This document shows positions 9,382-19,605 of a DNA stretch of 64,000 bases, piece after piece. The position numbers and the translations under genes are program-made. How positions within the stretch are numbered: the first letter of the stretch is position 1; the number at the start of each line of letters is the position of its first letter. The stretch comes from Coralloluteibacterium thermophilum (GTDB taxonomy: Bacteria; Pseudomonadota; Gammaproteobacteria; Xanthomonadales; Xanthomonadaceae), in NCBI RefSeq assembly GCF_042654365.1, contig NZ_JBHSGG010000041.1, forward strand, positions 12,883-76,882, given 5' to 3'. Below the pieces are notes generated by a model. It was not told the DNA's origin. It made no database searches and saw nothing but the letters and a program-made list of their open reading frames with translations.

Positions 9382-9461
9382 GGCGCGCGGGCGGCGGAAG
9401 GCGCCCGGGCCGCGACGCCCCGGACGTTCTGCCGCCCGCGCTCGCCGTGCCCCTGGAACGA

Positions 9462-9489
9462 GGAACGGGCGCATCGCTGCGCCCGTTCC
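9462..9489. terminator. Bidirectional hairpin between pncB and ettA
   Basis: A perfect 12-base-pair stem (9462-9473 with 9478-9489) and a TCGC loop lies between these convergent genes. There is no long T run on either side, so termination efficiency is uncertain. Its position and strength fit a shared transcription terminator. Confidence 0.65.
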
Positions 9490-9515
9490 CGTGTCGCCGG
9501 CGTCCGCCGTGCGCC

Positions 9516-11177
<1,662 letters not shown>

Positions 11178-11395
11178 GGGGGCTCCGGGCCGGTGCGCAG
11201 GGACGGGAGGCCGGTGCGTGCGACGCGCCGACGGTCCGCGATAAGGGGCCGGCCATTATCGCGCATCGCGCCGCCCCGGGACACCGCGGTCCGCCCGGGT
11301 TTCGCCACAATCCGCCCGCGCGGCGCCAGCATCCGCCCGCGGGGCCGCCGCGCCGCCGGCTGCAATGCGCGTCCCACCCCGAGGACGACGCGGCC

Positions 11396-12718
11396 ATGCG
11401 CGCGATGCTGAAACTGCTGGTGATCGGAAGCCTGATCCTGGTCCTGACCCTCCCCCTGCTGCTGATGCGGGGCCTGGTGCACGAGCGCCAGGCGCGCGGT
11501 GCGGAGGCCGCCGCGGAGATCGCGCGGGCGTCCAGCCGGGCGCAGCGGGTGGTCGGGCCCTATCTCCTGATCGAGGCCGAGCGCGTGGTGCGCGTCCCGC
11601 GGGGCGCCGCCGCCGGCGACGCGCCCGTGCGGGAGACCGTCCGCGAGCTGGTCCTCCCCGAGACCCTGGTCGCCGACAGCACGCTCACCACGGAGGTCCG
11701 GCGCCGCGGCCTGTTCGGCGTGCCGCTCTACCGCGACGCGCTCGACCTGCAGGCGCGCTTCGTCGTGCCGCCGCCGCCCGTGCCGCAGGGCGAGGTGCTG
11801 AGCTACCGCCGTACCGGCGCCGTGCTCGGCCTCGGCCTGGGCGACACGCGCGGCATCCGCAGCATCGACCTGCGCGTCGACGGGCGGGCGCTGCAGGTCG
11901 AGCCCGGCAGCGAGCAGGCCTGGCTGATGGACGGCGTGCATGCGCGGCTGGAACCCGCGGCGCTGGACGGCGGCGTCCTGCGGGTCGCCCTCAGCGCCGA
12001 CCTCCTCGGCACCGGATCGCTGCGCTTCGTGCCCGCCGCGAGCGACACCCGCGTCGCCGTCCGCGGCGACTGGCCGCATCCCGGCTTCGACGGCAACTAC
12101 CTGCCCGACACCCGCCGCGTCGGCGACGACGGGTTCGAGGCGGAATGGCGGGTCTCGCGCCTCGCCAGCAACGCCCAGCAGGTCCTGGCGCAGTGCGCGG
12201 AGGTCCGTCAGGGCGGCTGCCACGGGCTGGACGAGGTCGTGTTCGGGCTGCGCCTGGTCGATCCGGTGGACCGCTACCTGATGACCGACCGCGCCATGAA
12301 GTTCGGCCTGCTGTTCCTGGTGCTGGTGTTCGGCGCGGTGTTCTTCGTGGAGGCGCTGCGCGGGGTGGAGGTGCACCCGGTGCAGTACGGGCTGACCGGC
12401 CTGGCCCTCGCCCTGTTCTTCCTCCTGCTGCTGGCCCTGGCCGAGCACATCGGCTTCGGCGCGGCCTACCTCCTCGCCGCGACCGCCTGCGTGGGGCTGA
12501 TCGCCGCCTACATGGGCGGCGTGCTCGGCGGGCGCCGCCGCGGGCTGGCCTTCGCCGGGCTGCTGGCCCTCCTGTACGGCCTGCTCTACGGGCTGCTGAG
12601 CGCCGAGACCTACGCCCTGCTGGTCGGCAGCGTCGTGCTGTTCGCCCTGCTGGCGACGGTCATGCTCGCGACGCGGCGGCTCGACTGGAGCCGCGTGGGG
12701 CGGCCGGAGGGCGCCTGA
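11396..12718 (+). CDS. creD: Inner-membrane protein CreD family
   Basis: This 440-residue protein starts with a signal-anchor (residues about 5-24, LLVIGSLILVLTLPLLL) and a large extracytoplasmic domain containing VVGPYLLIEAE and the later GNYLPDTRRVGDDGFEAEWRVS tract. Five or so membrane segments follow from about residue 300 to 430. That is the layout of CreD, linked in enterobacteria and Stenotrophomonas to the CreBC regulon and envelope stress. No creBC genes are visible beside it. It is divergent from ettA across a 218-base spacer. Confidence 0.85.
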   Translation: MRAMLKLLVIGSLILVLTLPLLLMRGLVHERQARGAEAAAEIARASSRAQRVVGPYLLIEAERVVRVPRGAAAGDAPVRETVRELVLPETLVADSTLTTEVRRRGLFGVPLYRDALDLQARFVVPPPPVPQGEVLSYRRTGAVLGLGLGDTRGIRSIDLRVDGRALQVEPGSEQAWLMDGVHARLEPAALDGGVLRVALSADLLGTGSLRFVPAASDTRVAVRGDWPHPGFDGNYLPDTRRVGDDGFEAEWRVSRLASNAQQVLAQCAEVRQGGCHGLDEVVFGLRLVDPVDRYLMTDRAMKFGLLFLVLVFGAVFFVEALRGVEVHPVQYGLTGLALALFFLLLLALAEHIGFGAAYLLAATACVGLIAAYMGGVLGGRRRGLAFAGLLALLYGLLYGLLSAETYALLVGSVVLFALLATVMLATRRLDWSRVGRPEGA

Positions 12719-12804
12719 GGCCGCGCCCGGCGCGGGGCGCGGCGTGGCCGCAACCCCGCGCCGGGTCTACAATTCCGGGCTTTCCGCAGACCAAGGCGCG
12801 CCCC

Positions 12805-14058
12805 ATGTTCCCCAGCAGCATGCGTATCGAAGGCTACGACCCCGAGCTTGCCCAGGCCATCGCCGACGAGCGTCGCCGCCAGGAGGACCATGTCGAGCTC
12901 ATCGCCTCCGAGAACTACGCCAGCCCCCGCGTGATGGAGGCCCAGGGCAGCGCGCTGACCAACAAGTACGCCGAGGGCTATCCGGGCAAGCGCTACTACG
13001 GCGGCTGCGAGTACGTCGACGTGGCCGAGCGGCTCGCCATCGACCGCCTGAAGCAGCTGTTCGACGCGGACTACGCCAACGTGCAGCCGCACTCGGGCTC
13101 GCAGGCCAACCAGGCCGTGTACTTCGCGCTGCTGCAGCCGGGCGACACCATCCTCGGCATGTCGCTGGCCCACGGCGGGCACCTCACCCACGGCGCCAAG
13201 GTCAACGCTTCGGGCAAGCTGTTCGACGCGGTCCAGTACGGCGTGAACGACCAGGGCCTGATCGACTACGACGAGGTCGAGCGCCTCGCCGTCGAGCACA
13301 AGCCGAAGATGATCGTCGCCGGCTTCAGCGCCTATTCGCGGGTGATCGACTGGGCGCGCTTCCGCGCCATCGCCGACAAGGTCGGCGCCTACCTGTTCGT
13401 GGACATGGCGCACGTGGCCGGCCTGGTCGCCGCGGGCGTCTACCCGAACCCGCTGCCGCACGCCCATGTGGTCACCTCGACCACCCACAAGACCCTGCGC
13501 GGTCCGCGCGGCGGCATCATCCTCGCCAAGGGTGCGGACGAGGAACTGACCAGGAAGTTGCAGTCCATCGTCTTCCCCGGCATCCAGGGCGGCCCGCTGA
13601 TGCACGTGATCGCGGCCAAGGCGGTCGCCTTCAAGGAGGCGCTGGAGCCGGCGTTCAAGGCCTACCAGCAGCAGGTGGTGAAGAACGCCCAGGCCATGGC
13701 GCGGACCATCGTCGAGCGCGGCTACCGGATCGTCTCCGGCGGTACCGAGAATCACCTCATGCTGGTCGACATGATCGGCAAGGGCATCACCGGCAAGGAC
13801 GCCGAGGCCGCCCTCGGCCGCGCCCACATCACGGTCAACAAGAACAGCGTCCCCAACGACCCGCAAAAGCCTTTCGTCACCTCCGGCCTGCGCCTCGGCA
13901 CCCCCGCCGTCACCACCCGCGGCTACGTCGAGCAGGACTGCATCGACCTCGCCCACTGGATCTGCGACGTCCTCGACGCCCCGGCGGACGAGAGCGTCAT
14001 CGCCGCGGTGCGCGAGAAGGTGGTGGCGCAGTGCAGGAGGTATCCGGTCTACGGGTGA
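12805..14058 (+). CDS. glyA: Serine hydroxymethyltransferase
   Basis: GlyA interconverts serine and glycine with transfer of a one-carbon unit to tetrahydrofolate, using pyridoxal phosphate. The ATG at 12805 gives 417 residues, the standard length. Conserved tracts include HVELIASENYASPRVMEAQGS, GYPGKRYYGGCEYVD, and the cofactor-binding VVTSTTHKTLRGPRGG with the Schiff-base Lys in THKTLRG. An upstream extension of the frame runs through creD antisense-like sequence and is not part of the gene. The stop lies three bases before a G-rich repeat arm. glyA-nrdR-rib is a common gammaproteobacterial order. Confidence 0.97.
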   Translation: MFPSSMRIEGYDPELAQAIADERRRQEDHVELIASENYASPRVMEAQGSALTNKYAEGYPGKRYYGGCEYVDVAERLAIDRLKQLFDADYANVQPHSGSQANQAVYFALLQPGDTILGMSLAHGGHLTHGAKVNASGKLFDAVQYGVNDQGLIDYDEVERLAVEHKPKMIVAGFSAYSRVIDWARFRAIADKVGAYLFVDMAHVAGLVAAGVYPNPLPHAHVVTSTTHKTLRGPRGGIILAKGADEELTRKLQSIVFPGIQGGPLMHVIAAKAVAFKEALEPAFKAYQQQVVKNAQAMARTIVERGYRIVSGGTENHLMLVDMIGKGITGKDAEAALGRAHITVNKNSVPNDPQKPFVTSGLRLGTPAVTTRGYVEQDCIDLAHWICDVLDAPADESVIAAVREKVVAQCRRYPVYG

Positions 14059-14060
14059 CG

Positions 14061-14090
14061 CGGGAATGGGGACTCGGGAATCGGGACCTG
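14061..14090. repeat. G-rich GGGAATC arm after glyA
   Basis: Heptad-spaced GGG tracts (GGGAATG, GGGACTC, GGGAATC, GGGACCT) begin two bases after the glyA stop codon. The matching C-rich arm lies at 14502-14532, so the pair encloses the four-helix-bundle gene. Confidence 0.85.
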
Positions 14091-14130
14091 TGGGCGTTTG
14101 AAGGTCGGAGGGCTCGCCATGGAGGGCGGG

Positions 14131-14496
14131 ATGGCGCAGGATTTCAGGGATCTGCGGGTGTGGGAGGAGGCGATGCAGCTGGCCGAGCGCGTATACGCGC
14201 TCGCCGGGCGCCTTCCGCGGGAGGAGCGCTTCGGCCTGTCGATGCAGATGCGCAAGGCGGCGGTTTCCGTGCCTTCGTGCATTGCGGAAGGCAATGGCAG
14301 ATCCTCGCTGGCCGACTATCTTCGCTTCCTTTCCATGGCACGCGGCTCCCTGTCGGAGGTCCAGACACAGCTGCTTCTCGCGGGGCGCCTGGGCTTCCTG
14401 TCTCCGGATGATGTCGATGCCGCCCTTGCGCAGGCGCGCACGGTCGGCATGCTGCTCACCGGCCTTCGACGAGCCCTGGCCTCCAAGACCGCATAA
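14131..14496 (+). CDS. Four-helix-bundle protein (23S rRNA intervening-sequence protein family)
   Basis: This small protein of about 121 residues starts MAQDFRDLRVWEEAM and contains RKAAVSVPSCIAEGNGR and SLADYLRFLSMARGSLSEVQTQLLLAGRLGFL. These are the hallmarks of the four-helix-bundle family first noted in 23S rRNA intervening sequences and related to the Avd proteins of diversity-generating retroelements. The family binds nucleic acid in some cases, but its role here is unknown. The ATG at 14131 is preferred because GGAGGG lies five bases upstream; an in-frame ATG at 14119 is possible. The gene is framed by inverted G-rich and C-rich repeat arms, unlike all other genes here. Confidence 0.85.
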   Translation: MAQDFRDLRVWEEAMQLAERVYALAGRLPREERFGLSMQMRKAAVSVPSCIAEGNGRSSLADYLRFLSMARGSLSEVQTQLLLAGRLGFLSPDDVDAALAQARTVGMLLTGLRRALASKTA

Positions 14497-14501
14497 TCCC
14501 C

Positions 14502-14532
14502 GCCATTCCCGATTCCCCCTTCCCGATTCCCG
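14502..14532. repeat. C-rich arm before nrdR (inverted copy of the 14061 arm)
   Basis: The tract reads ATTCCCGATTCCCCCTTCCC and onward, complementary to the G-rich arm at 14061-14090. It ends nine bases before the nrdR start codon and takes the place of a Shine-Dalgarno tract. Confidence 0.85.
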
Positions 14533-14541
14533 ACAGCCCCC

Positions 14542-15075
14542 ATGCACTGCCCCTTCTGCCAGCACGAGGACACCCGGGTCATCGACTCGCGGCTGACCGA
14601 CGACGGCACGACGGTGCGGCGGCGGCGGGAGTGCCCGCAGTGCGGGGAGCGCTTCAATACGTTCGAGACGGCCGAGCTCAAGCTGCCGGCCATCGTGAAG
14701 AGCGGGGAGCGGCGGGAGGCCTTCGACGAGCGCAAGCTGCGCACCAGCTTCGAGCGCGCGCTGCAGAAGCGACCGGTGGCGGCCGATGCCGTGGAGCAGG
14801 CCCTGCGCAACGTGGTGGCCGACCTGCGCAAGGCGACCGAGCGCGAGGTGCCCTCGCGCCACGTGGGCGAGCTGGTGATGCGCGAGCTCAAGAAGCTCGA
14901 CCAGGTCGCCTACGTGCGCTTCGCCTCGGTCTACCGGCGCTTCGAGGACGTGCAGGCCTTCCGCGAGGAGATCGAGAAGCTCGAGCGCGACATGCCGGGG
15001 CTCGAGGCGGCCCAGCTGTCCCTGCTGGGCGAGGCCGCGGTGCCGCCGCCCGCGGGCAGGCGCGGCCGCGGCTGA
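14542..15075 (+). CDS. nrdR: Transcriptional repressor NrdR
   Basis: NrdR represses ribonucleotide reductase genes in response to bound ATP or dATP. The 177-residue protein starts with a zinc ribbon whose ligands are Cys3, Cys6, Cys31 and Cys34 (MHCPFCQ and RECPQCGERF). An ATP-cone follows from about residue 49 to 139, with VVKSGE-like IVKSGERREAFDERKL. The C-terminal tail of about 25 residues is longer than in Escherichia coli. The start codon follows the C-rich arm directly, with no visible ribosome-binding site. Confidence 0.97.
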   Translation: MHCPFCQHEDTRVIDSRLTDDGTTVRRRRECPQCGERFNTFETAELKLPAIVKSGERREAFDERKLRTSFERALQKRPVAADAVEQALRNVVADLRKATEREVPSRHVGELVMRELKKLDQVAYVRFASVYRRFEDVQAFREEIEKLERDMPGLEAAQLSLLGEAAVPPPAGRRGRG

Positions 15076-15188
15076 ACCGCAACGCTGCATCCCGGGCCGC
15101 GACCGCGCCGCCGACGGACCGCACGGGCGCCGCGTGCTAGGCTGCGCGCGCTCCGGCCGTCCATCGGCCGGGCGACCACGATGAACAC

Positions 15189-15344
15189 GTCTTCAGGGCG
15201 GGGTGCGATTCCCCACCGGCGGTAGGTCGATCGGCGCGGCGACGCGCGACGACGAGCCCGCGAGCGCCTCCGGCCACGCCGGAGGGTCAGCAGATCCGGT
15301 CCGAAGCCGGAGCCGACGGTCACAGTCCGGATGAAAGAAGACGG
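15189..15344 (+). promoter_or_regulatory. FMN riboswitch (RFN element)
   Basis: The conserved RFN blocks appear in order: TCAGGGCGGGGTGCGATTCC at the 5' end, CCACCGGCGGTAGG, then CGAGCCCGCGAGCGC, GTCAGCAGATCCGGT, and GCCGACGGTCACAGTCCGGA near the 3' end. Such elements bind FMN and switch off riboflavin synthesis or import genes. It lies 80 bases before ribD, the first gene of the riboflavin group, so it should control ribD-ribE-ribB and perhaps genes beyond. Confidence 0.97.
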
Positions 15345-15424
15345 CACGGCGCGCATCCCTCGCGGGAGGCGCGGCCGTTCCGACGCCTCTGGAGGCGTCG
15401 TTCGCCCCCGAGCGGACCGACGCC

Positions 15425-16544
15425 ATGCCCAGCCCCGCAGAATCCAGCTCCACCGCCGCCTTCGATCGTCGCGACCACGCGCACATGGCGCGCGCGCTGG
15501 CGCTCGCCGCGCGCGCGGCCTGGACCACCCGCCCCAATCCCATGGTCGGCTGCGTCCTCGCCCACGGCGACGAGGTGGTCGGCGAGGGCTGGCACGTACG
15601 CGCGGGCGAGGCGCATGCCGAGGTGCACGCACTGCGCATGGCCGGCGCGCGCGCGCGGCGCCACCGCCTACGTCACCCTCGAGCCCTGCGGGCTGCACCG
15701 GCGCACGCCGCCCTGTGCCGACGCCCTGGTCGCGGCGGGCGTGGCGCGGGTGGTGATGGCCACCGAGGACCCCGACCAGCACGCCGGGCACGGCGTCGCA
15801 CGCATGCGCGCCGCGGGCATCGTGGTCGAGTCGGGGCTCATGCGGACGCAGGCGCGGGCGCTCAACCGCGGCTTCTTCCGCCGCGTGGAGGCCGGGCGGC
15901 CCTGGGTCGCGCTCAAGCTCGCCATGAGCCTGGACGGGCGCACAGCGCTCGCCGACGGCAGCGCGCGCTGGATCACCTCCGAGGCCGCGCGCGCCGACGT
16001 GCACCGCCTGCGCGCGGCGCACGGCGCCATCCTCACCGGCATCGGCAGCGTGCTCGCCGACGACTCGCGGCTGACCGTGCGCCTGCCGCCGGACGCCCCG
16101 GCCTTCGTGCCGCCGCTGCGGGTGGTGCTCGATTCGCGCGCCCGCCTGCCCGGGAGCGCCGCGCTGCGCGACGGTGCCGCGCCGACCCTGCTGCTGCACG
16201 CGCCGGACGCCGCGCCCGTGCCGAGCCCTGACCTGGAGGCCGAGGCCGTGCCGCGGGCGGTCGAGGGCGGGCTCGACCTCCCGTCCGTGCTCGACGCGCT
16301 GGGGCGCCGGCGCGTCAACGACCTGCTGGTCGAGTGCGGCCCGCGCCTGGCCGGTGCCTTCCTGGCGCAGCGCCTGGTCGACGAACTGGTGCTGTACGTC
16401 GCGCCGGTCCTGCTCGGCGCCGGCGGGCGGCCGCTCGCGGAGGGCATCGACCCGCCCGACATGGCCTCCCGCCTCGGCCTGCGCCTGCTGGAAACCCGGC
16501 AGGTCGGACCCGATCTGCGCCTGCGCCTCGCCGGCGCGCCCTGA
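15425..16544 (+). pseudogene. ribD: Riboflavin biosynthesis deaminase/reductase RibD, frameshifted
   Basis: RibD deaminates and then reduces the pyrimidine intermediate of riboflavin synthesis. The N-terminal deaminase half starts at 15425 and reads HAEVHALRMAGARAR up to about 15656. The rest (GATAYVTLEPCGLHRRTPPC, then ALKLAMSLDGRTALADGSARW and the reductase) is in another frame ending at 16544. The break is inside an alternating GC tract at 15645-15656. Adding one GC unit restores MAGARARGATAYV, with the same length as the family, and a protein of about 373 residues. Catalytic HAE and both zinc Cys are present. It could be a real mutation, a switchable repeat or a sequencing slip. Confidence 0.9.
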
Positions 16545-16563
16545 CTCCGAAGGAGACCCACCC

Positions 16564-17166
16564 ATGTTCACCGGACTGATCGAAGCCGTCGGCGCCTGGC
16601 GCGAGGCGGAGCCGCGCGGCGGCGACCTGCGCGCCTGGATCGACACCGGCACGCTGCCCGTCGCGGAGCTCGTCCTGGGCGAGAGCGTCGCGGTCAACGG
16701 CGTGTGCCTGACCGTGGTCGGGACCGATGCCGCCGGCTTCGCCGCCGACATCTCGGTCGAGACCCTGGACCGCACCACGCTCGGCACGCTGGGGCCCGGC
16801 CGCGCGGTCAATCTCGAACGCGCGCTGCGCGCGGACGCGCGCCTCGGCGGCCACCTCGTCGCCGGCCACGTCGACGGGATCGGCGAGGTCGTGGCCATCG
16901 CCGAGGACGGCCGCGGCCAGCGCTGGCGCTTCCGGGCGCCGGAGGCGTTGCGGCGCTACATCGCCGAGAAGGGCTCCGTCTGCGTCGACGGCGTCAGCCT
17001 CACCGTGGCGTCGCTGACCGGAGACGGCTTCGAGGTCGCCCTGGTGCCGCACACCCTCGCGCACACCGCCTTCCACCGTCTCGCTGCGGGCGATCCGGTC
17101 AACCTCGAGATCGACCTCGTCGCCCGCTACGTCGAGCGCCTGCTCGGCGCCGCCGCGCCCCGCTGA
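16564..17166 (+). CDS. ribE: Riboflavin synthase (alpha subunit)
   Basis: Riboflavin synthase dismutates two lumazine molecules into riboflavin. The ATG at 16564, preceded by GAAGGAG, gives 200 residues starting MFTGLIEAVGAW, the canonical N-terminus. The two barrel repeats each show the signature: ESVAVNGVCLTVV with LVAGHVDGIGEV in the transition, then GSVCVDGVSLTVA. It lies 19 bases after ribD and 35 before ribB, under the FMN riboswitch. Confidence 0.96.
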   Translation: MFTGLIEAVGAWREAEPRGGDLRAWIDTGTLPVAELVLGESVAVNGVCLTVVGTDAAGFAADISVETLDRTTLGTLGPGRAVNLERALRADARLGGHLVAGHVDGIGEVVAIAEDGRGQRWRFRAPEALRRYIAEKGSVCVDGVSLTVASLTGDGFEVALVPHTLAHTAFHRLAAGDPVNLEIDLVARYVERLLGAAAPR

Positions 17167-17201
17167 CCGACGCGCTCCCCACGACTTCCACAGGACCCGA
17201 C

Positions 17202-18320
17202 ATGCCCTTCGCACCCGTACCCGAACTGCTCGAGGAAATCCGCGCCGGCCGCATGGTCGTCGTCGTCGACGACGAGGACCGCGAGAACGAGGGCGACCTC
17301 ATCATGGCCGCGGAGCTGGTGCGCCCGCAGGACGTGAACTTCATGGTCACCCACGCGCGCGGGCTGGTGTGCCTGGCGCTGACCCGCGAGCGCTGCGCGC
17401 AGCTGGGGCTGGGGCCGATGGTCCGCGACAACACCGCGCAGTACCAGACCGCCTTCACCGTCTCCATCGAGGCCGCCGAGGGCGTCACCACCGGCATCTC
17501 CGCCTACGACCGCGCGCACACCATCCGCACCTCGGTGCGACCCGATGCCAGGCCGTCCGACCTGGTGCAGCCCGGCCACATCTTCCCGCTCGCCGCGCAT
17601 CCGGGCGGCGTGCTCAGCAGGGCGGGGCACACCGAGGCGGCGGTCGATCTCGCCATGCTCGCCGGGCTGGAGCCCGCCGGCGTCCTGGTCGAGGTGCTCA
17701 ATCCCGACGGCTCCATGGCCCGGCGGCCGGAGCTGGAGGCCTTCGCACGCGAGCACGGGCTCAAGATCGGCTCGATCGAGGACCTGATCGCCTACCGGCT
17801 CGCCACCGAGCACACCGTGGAGCGCATCGATGCGCGCGGGATCGAGACCGAATTCGGCCCCTTCACCCTCGTCACCTACCGCGACCGCATCGCTCACGAC
17901 CTGCACTTCGCCCTGGTGCGCGGCGCGCCGGACGCCACGACCCCGACCCTGGTGCGCGTGCAGGTGGAGAACCCGCTCGCCGACCTGCTGCACTGGCGCC
18001 GCGAGGACTTCGGCGTCGCCGGCACCGACGCGCTGCGCGCCATCGCCGAGGCCGGCAGCGGCGTGATGGTGGTGCTGTCCGCGCCGCGCGATCCCGACGC
18101 CCTGCTGGCCCGCCTGCGCGCCGAACCCGCCCCCGCGGACCGCCGCGACGTCGGCGAATGGCGACGCAACGGCGCCGGCGCCCAGATCCTCGCCGAACTC
18201 GGCCTCGGCCCCCTCCGCGTCCTCGGCACCCCCCGCCGGCAGGTCGGGTTGGCGGGGTTCGGGCTGGAGGTGGTGGAGTATGTGGAGCTGGAAAATGCGG
18301 GAATGGGGAATCGGGAATAG
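17202..18320 (+). CDS. ribB: 3,4-Dihydroxy-2-butanone 4-phosphate synthase with degenerate GTP cyclohydrolase II domain
   Basis: The N-terminal half (about 1-200) is an intact RibB: VVVVDDEDRENEGDL with the acidic loop, THARGLVCLAL, VRPGDARPSD-like tract, and GHIFPLAAHPGGVLSRAGHTEAAVDL. The C-terminal half has the RibA fold outline but none of the zinc-binding cysteines; the site reads LVRVQVENPLADLLHWRRED. GTP cyclohydrolase activity is therefore unlikely, as in other proteobacterial RibB-RibA-like hybrids. The last residues GMGNRE and the TAG stop are encoded by a G-rich repeat arm, so the native end was probably replaced. Confidence 0.93.
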   Translation: MPFAPVPELLEEIRAGRMVVVVDDEDRENEGDLIMAAELVRPQDVNFMVTHARGLVCLALTRERCAQLGLGPMVRDNTAQYQTAFTVSIEAAEGVTTGISAYDRAHTIRTSVRPDARPSDLVQPGHIFPLAAHPGGVLSRAGHTEAAVDLAMLAGLEPAGVLVEVLNPDGSMARRPELEAFAREHGLKIGSIEDLIAYRLATEHTVERIDARGIETEFGPFTLVTYRDRIAHDLHFALVRGAPDATTPTLVRVQVENPLADLLHWRREDFGVAGTDALRAIAEAGSGVMVVLSAPRDPDALLARLRAEPAPADRRDVGEWRRNGAGAQILAELGLGPLRVLGTPRRQVGLAGFGLEVVEYVELENAGMGNRE

Positions 18321-18616
18321 GGACCTGGAAGTCGGCGCGTGATTGGGGCCTCGCGCTGGCGGCCTCCACGCCCTCGGCGCCCTGCAGCGGGTAGGGCAGG
18401 AGTGGAAGGGGCTCGGGAATAGGGCCTCACGGTCGGCTCGCGGTCGGAGTTCGAGCTTCGGGTGCCGGGGTCGAGAACGGGGCGCGGCGTGCGTGCCTCT
18501 CCCTCTCTCCGTTCCGCTTCGTGCCTCTCCGTCGCCCTCACTCTGCCCCACCTTGCCAGTCCGTCCCGCCCTCCAGGTCCCCATTCCCGATTCCCCATTC
18601 CCGCTTTTCCCGCTTC
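18298..18616. repeat. GGGAATC arm pair filling the ribB/ribH spacer
   Basis: The G-rich arm (18298-18328) overlaps the ribB 3' end and contains its TAG stop in GGGAATAG. The C-rich arm (18571-18616) ends 29 bases before the ribH start. Between them lie about 240 bases without a coding signal. One further GGGAATAGGGCCT tract at 18415 and pyrimidine-rich sequence at 18490-18540 suggest decayed extra copies. Confidence 0.8.
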
Positions 18617-18645
18617 ATCCCCCATCCCGTAAACTCCCCGCCCCC

Positions 18646-19143
18646 ATGTCCCATCCCTCCGCCACCAGCCCCGTCGCGGGCGACGTCCGTGCTCCGGACG
18701 GCGCGCGCTTCGCCGTCCTCTCCACGCGCTGGAATCCCGAGATCGTCGAGCCGCTGGTCGCGGGCGCGGTGGCGGCGCTGCGCGCGCGCGGGGTGGCGGA
18801 CGCCGCCATCGACGTGATCCGCGTGCCCGGGGCGTGGGAGCTGCCGATCATGGCCGAGCGCATCGCGCGGGCCGGCGGGCATGCCGCCGTCGTGGCGCTG
18901 GGCTGCGTGGTCCGTGGCGACACCCGCCACTACGAGCACGTCGCCGACGAGTGCGCGCGCGGGCTGATGCGCGTCGCCCTCGACCACGCCCTGCCGGTCG
19001 CCAACGGCGTGCTCGCGGTCGAGCGCCGCGCCGACGCCGAGGCGCGCGCCGGCGGCAGCCACGGCAACAAGGGCGAGGAGGCGGCGCTGGCCGCGCTCGA
19101 ACTCGCCCACCTGTTCTCCCTGTCCCCGAGTGGTCCTGCATGA
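18646..19143 (+). CDS. ribH: 6,7-Dimethyl-8-ribityllumazine synthase
   Basis: RibH condenses the RibB product with the diaminouracil to give lumazine. The ATG at 18646 gives 165 residues. Family marks are VLSTRWNPEIVEPLVAGA, the substrate-binding VPGAWELPIMAERIA, LGCVVRGDTRHYEHVADEC and the catalytic-His region, and the ending AVERRADAEARAGGSHGNKGEEAA. A weak or absent ribosome-binding site follows a C-rich repeat arm. Its stop overlaps the nusB start, so the two are coupled. Confidence 0.96.
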   Translation: MSHPSATSPVAGDVRAPDGARFAVLSTRWNPEIVEPLVAGAVAALRARGVADAAIDVIRVPGAWELPIMAERIARAGGHAAVVALGCVVRGDTRHYEHVADECARGLMRVALDHALPVANGVLAVERRADAEARAGGSHGNKGEEAALAALELAHLFSLSPSGPA

Positions 19144-19598
19144 ACCGTCGTCCCGAAGGCATCGATCCCGCCGCGCGCTCGCGCGCCCGCCGCCGCGCCC
19201 TGCAGGCGGTCTACGCCTGGCAGCTGTCCGGCACGCCGGTGGTGGAGGTGCTGGCCCAGTTCCGGCACGAGCAGGACATGGAGATCGCCGACGCGGAGTA
19301 CTTCGAGGACCTCGTGCGCGGGGTGGTGACCCATTGCGGCGACCTGGACGAGGGCCTCGCGCGCTTCGTCGACCGCCCGCTGCCGCAGGTCGACCCCATC
19401 GAGCGGGCCGCGCTGCGCATCGCCGCCTACGAACTCGTGCACCGCATCGACGTGCCCTACCGCGTGGTCATCAACGAAGCCATCGAGAGCGTGAAGCGCT
19501 TCGGCGCCGAGCACGGCCACACCTACGTCAACGGCGTGCTCGACCGCGCCGCGCTCGAATGGCGCGCCGCCGAGGCCGGTGCCGCGCGCAGGCGCTGA
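19140..19598 (+). CDS. nusB: Transcription antitermination factor NusB
   Basis: NusB binds boxA RNA with S10 in rRNA antitermination. The ATG at 19140 overlaps the ribH stop (ATGA) and gives 152 residues. It is an all-helical protein with the family tracts ARSRARRRALQAVYAWQLSG, EYFEDLVRGVV, LPQVDPIERAALRIAAYEL and VPYRVVINEAIESVKRFG followed by YVNGVLD. ribH-nusB-thiL-pgpA is a standard gammaproteobacterial order. Confidence 0.96.
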   Translation: MNRRPEGIDPAARSRARRRALQAVYAWQLSGTPVVEVLAQFRHEQDMEIADAEYFEDLVRGVVTHCGDLDEGLARFVDRPLPQVDPIERAALRIAAYELVHRIDVPYRVVINEAIESVKRFGAEHGHTYVNGVLDRAALEWRAAEAGAARRR

Positions 19599-19605
19599 TG
19601 TCCCC

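Noticed and set aside
15645..15656. Programmed frameshift signal in ribD
   Set aside because: There is no slippery heptamer, stop-codon context or downstream pseudoknot evident, and RibD is not known to use recoding. A tract-length change explains it better.
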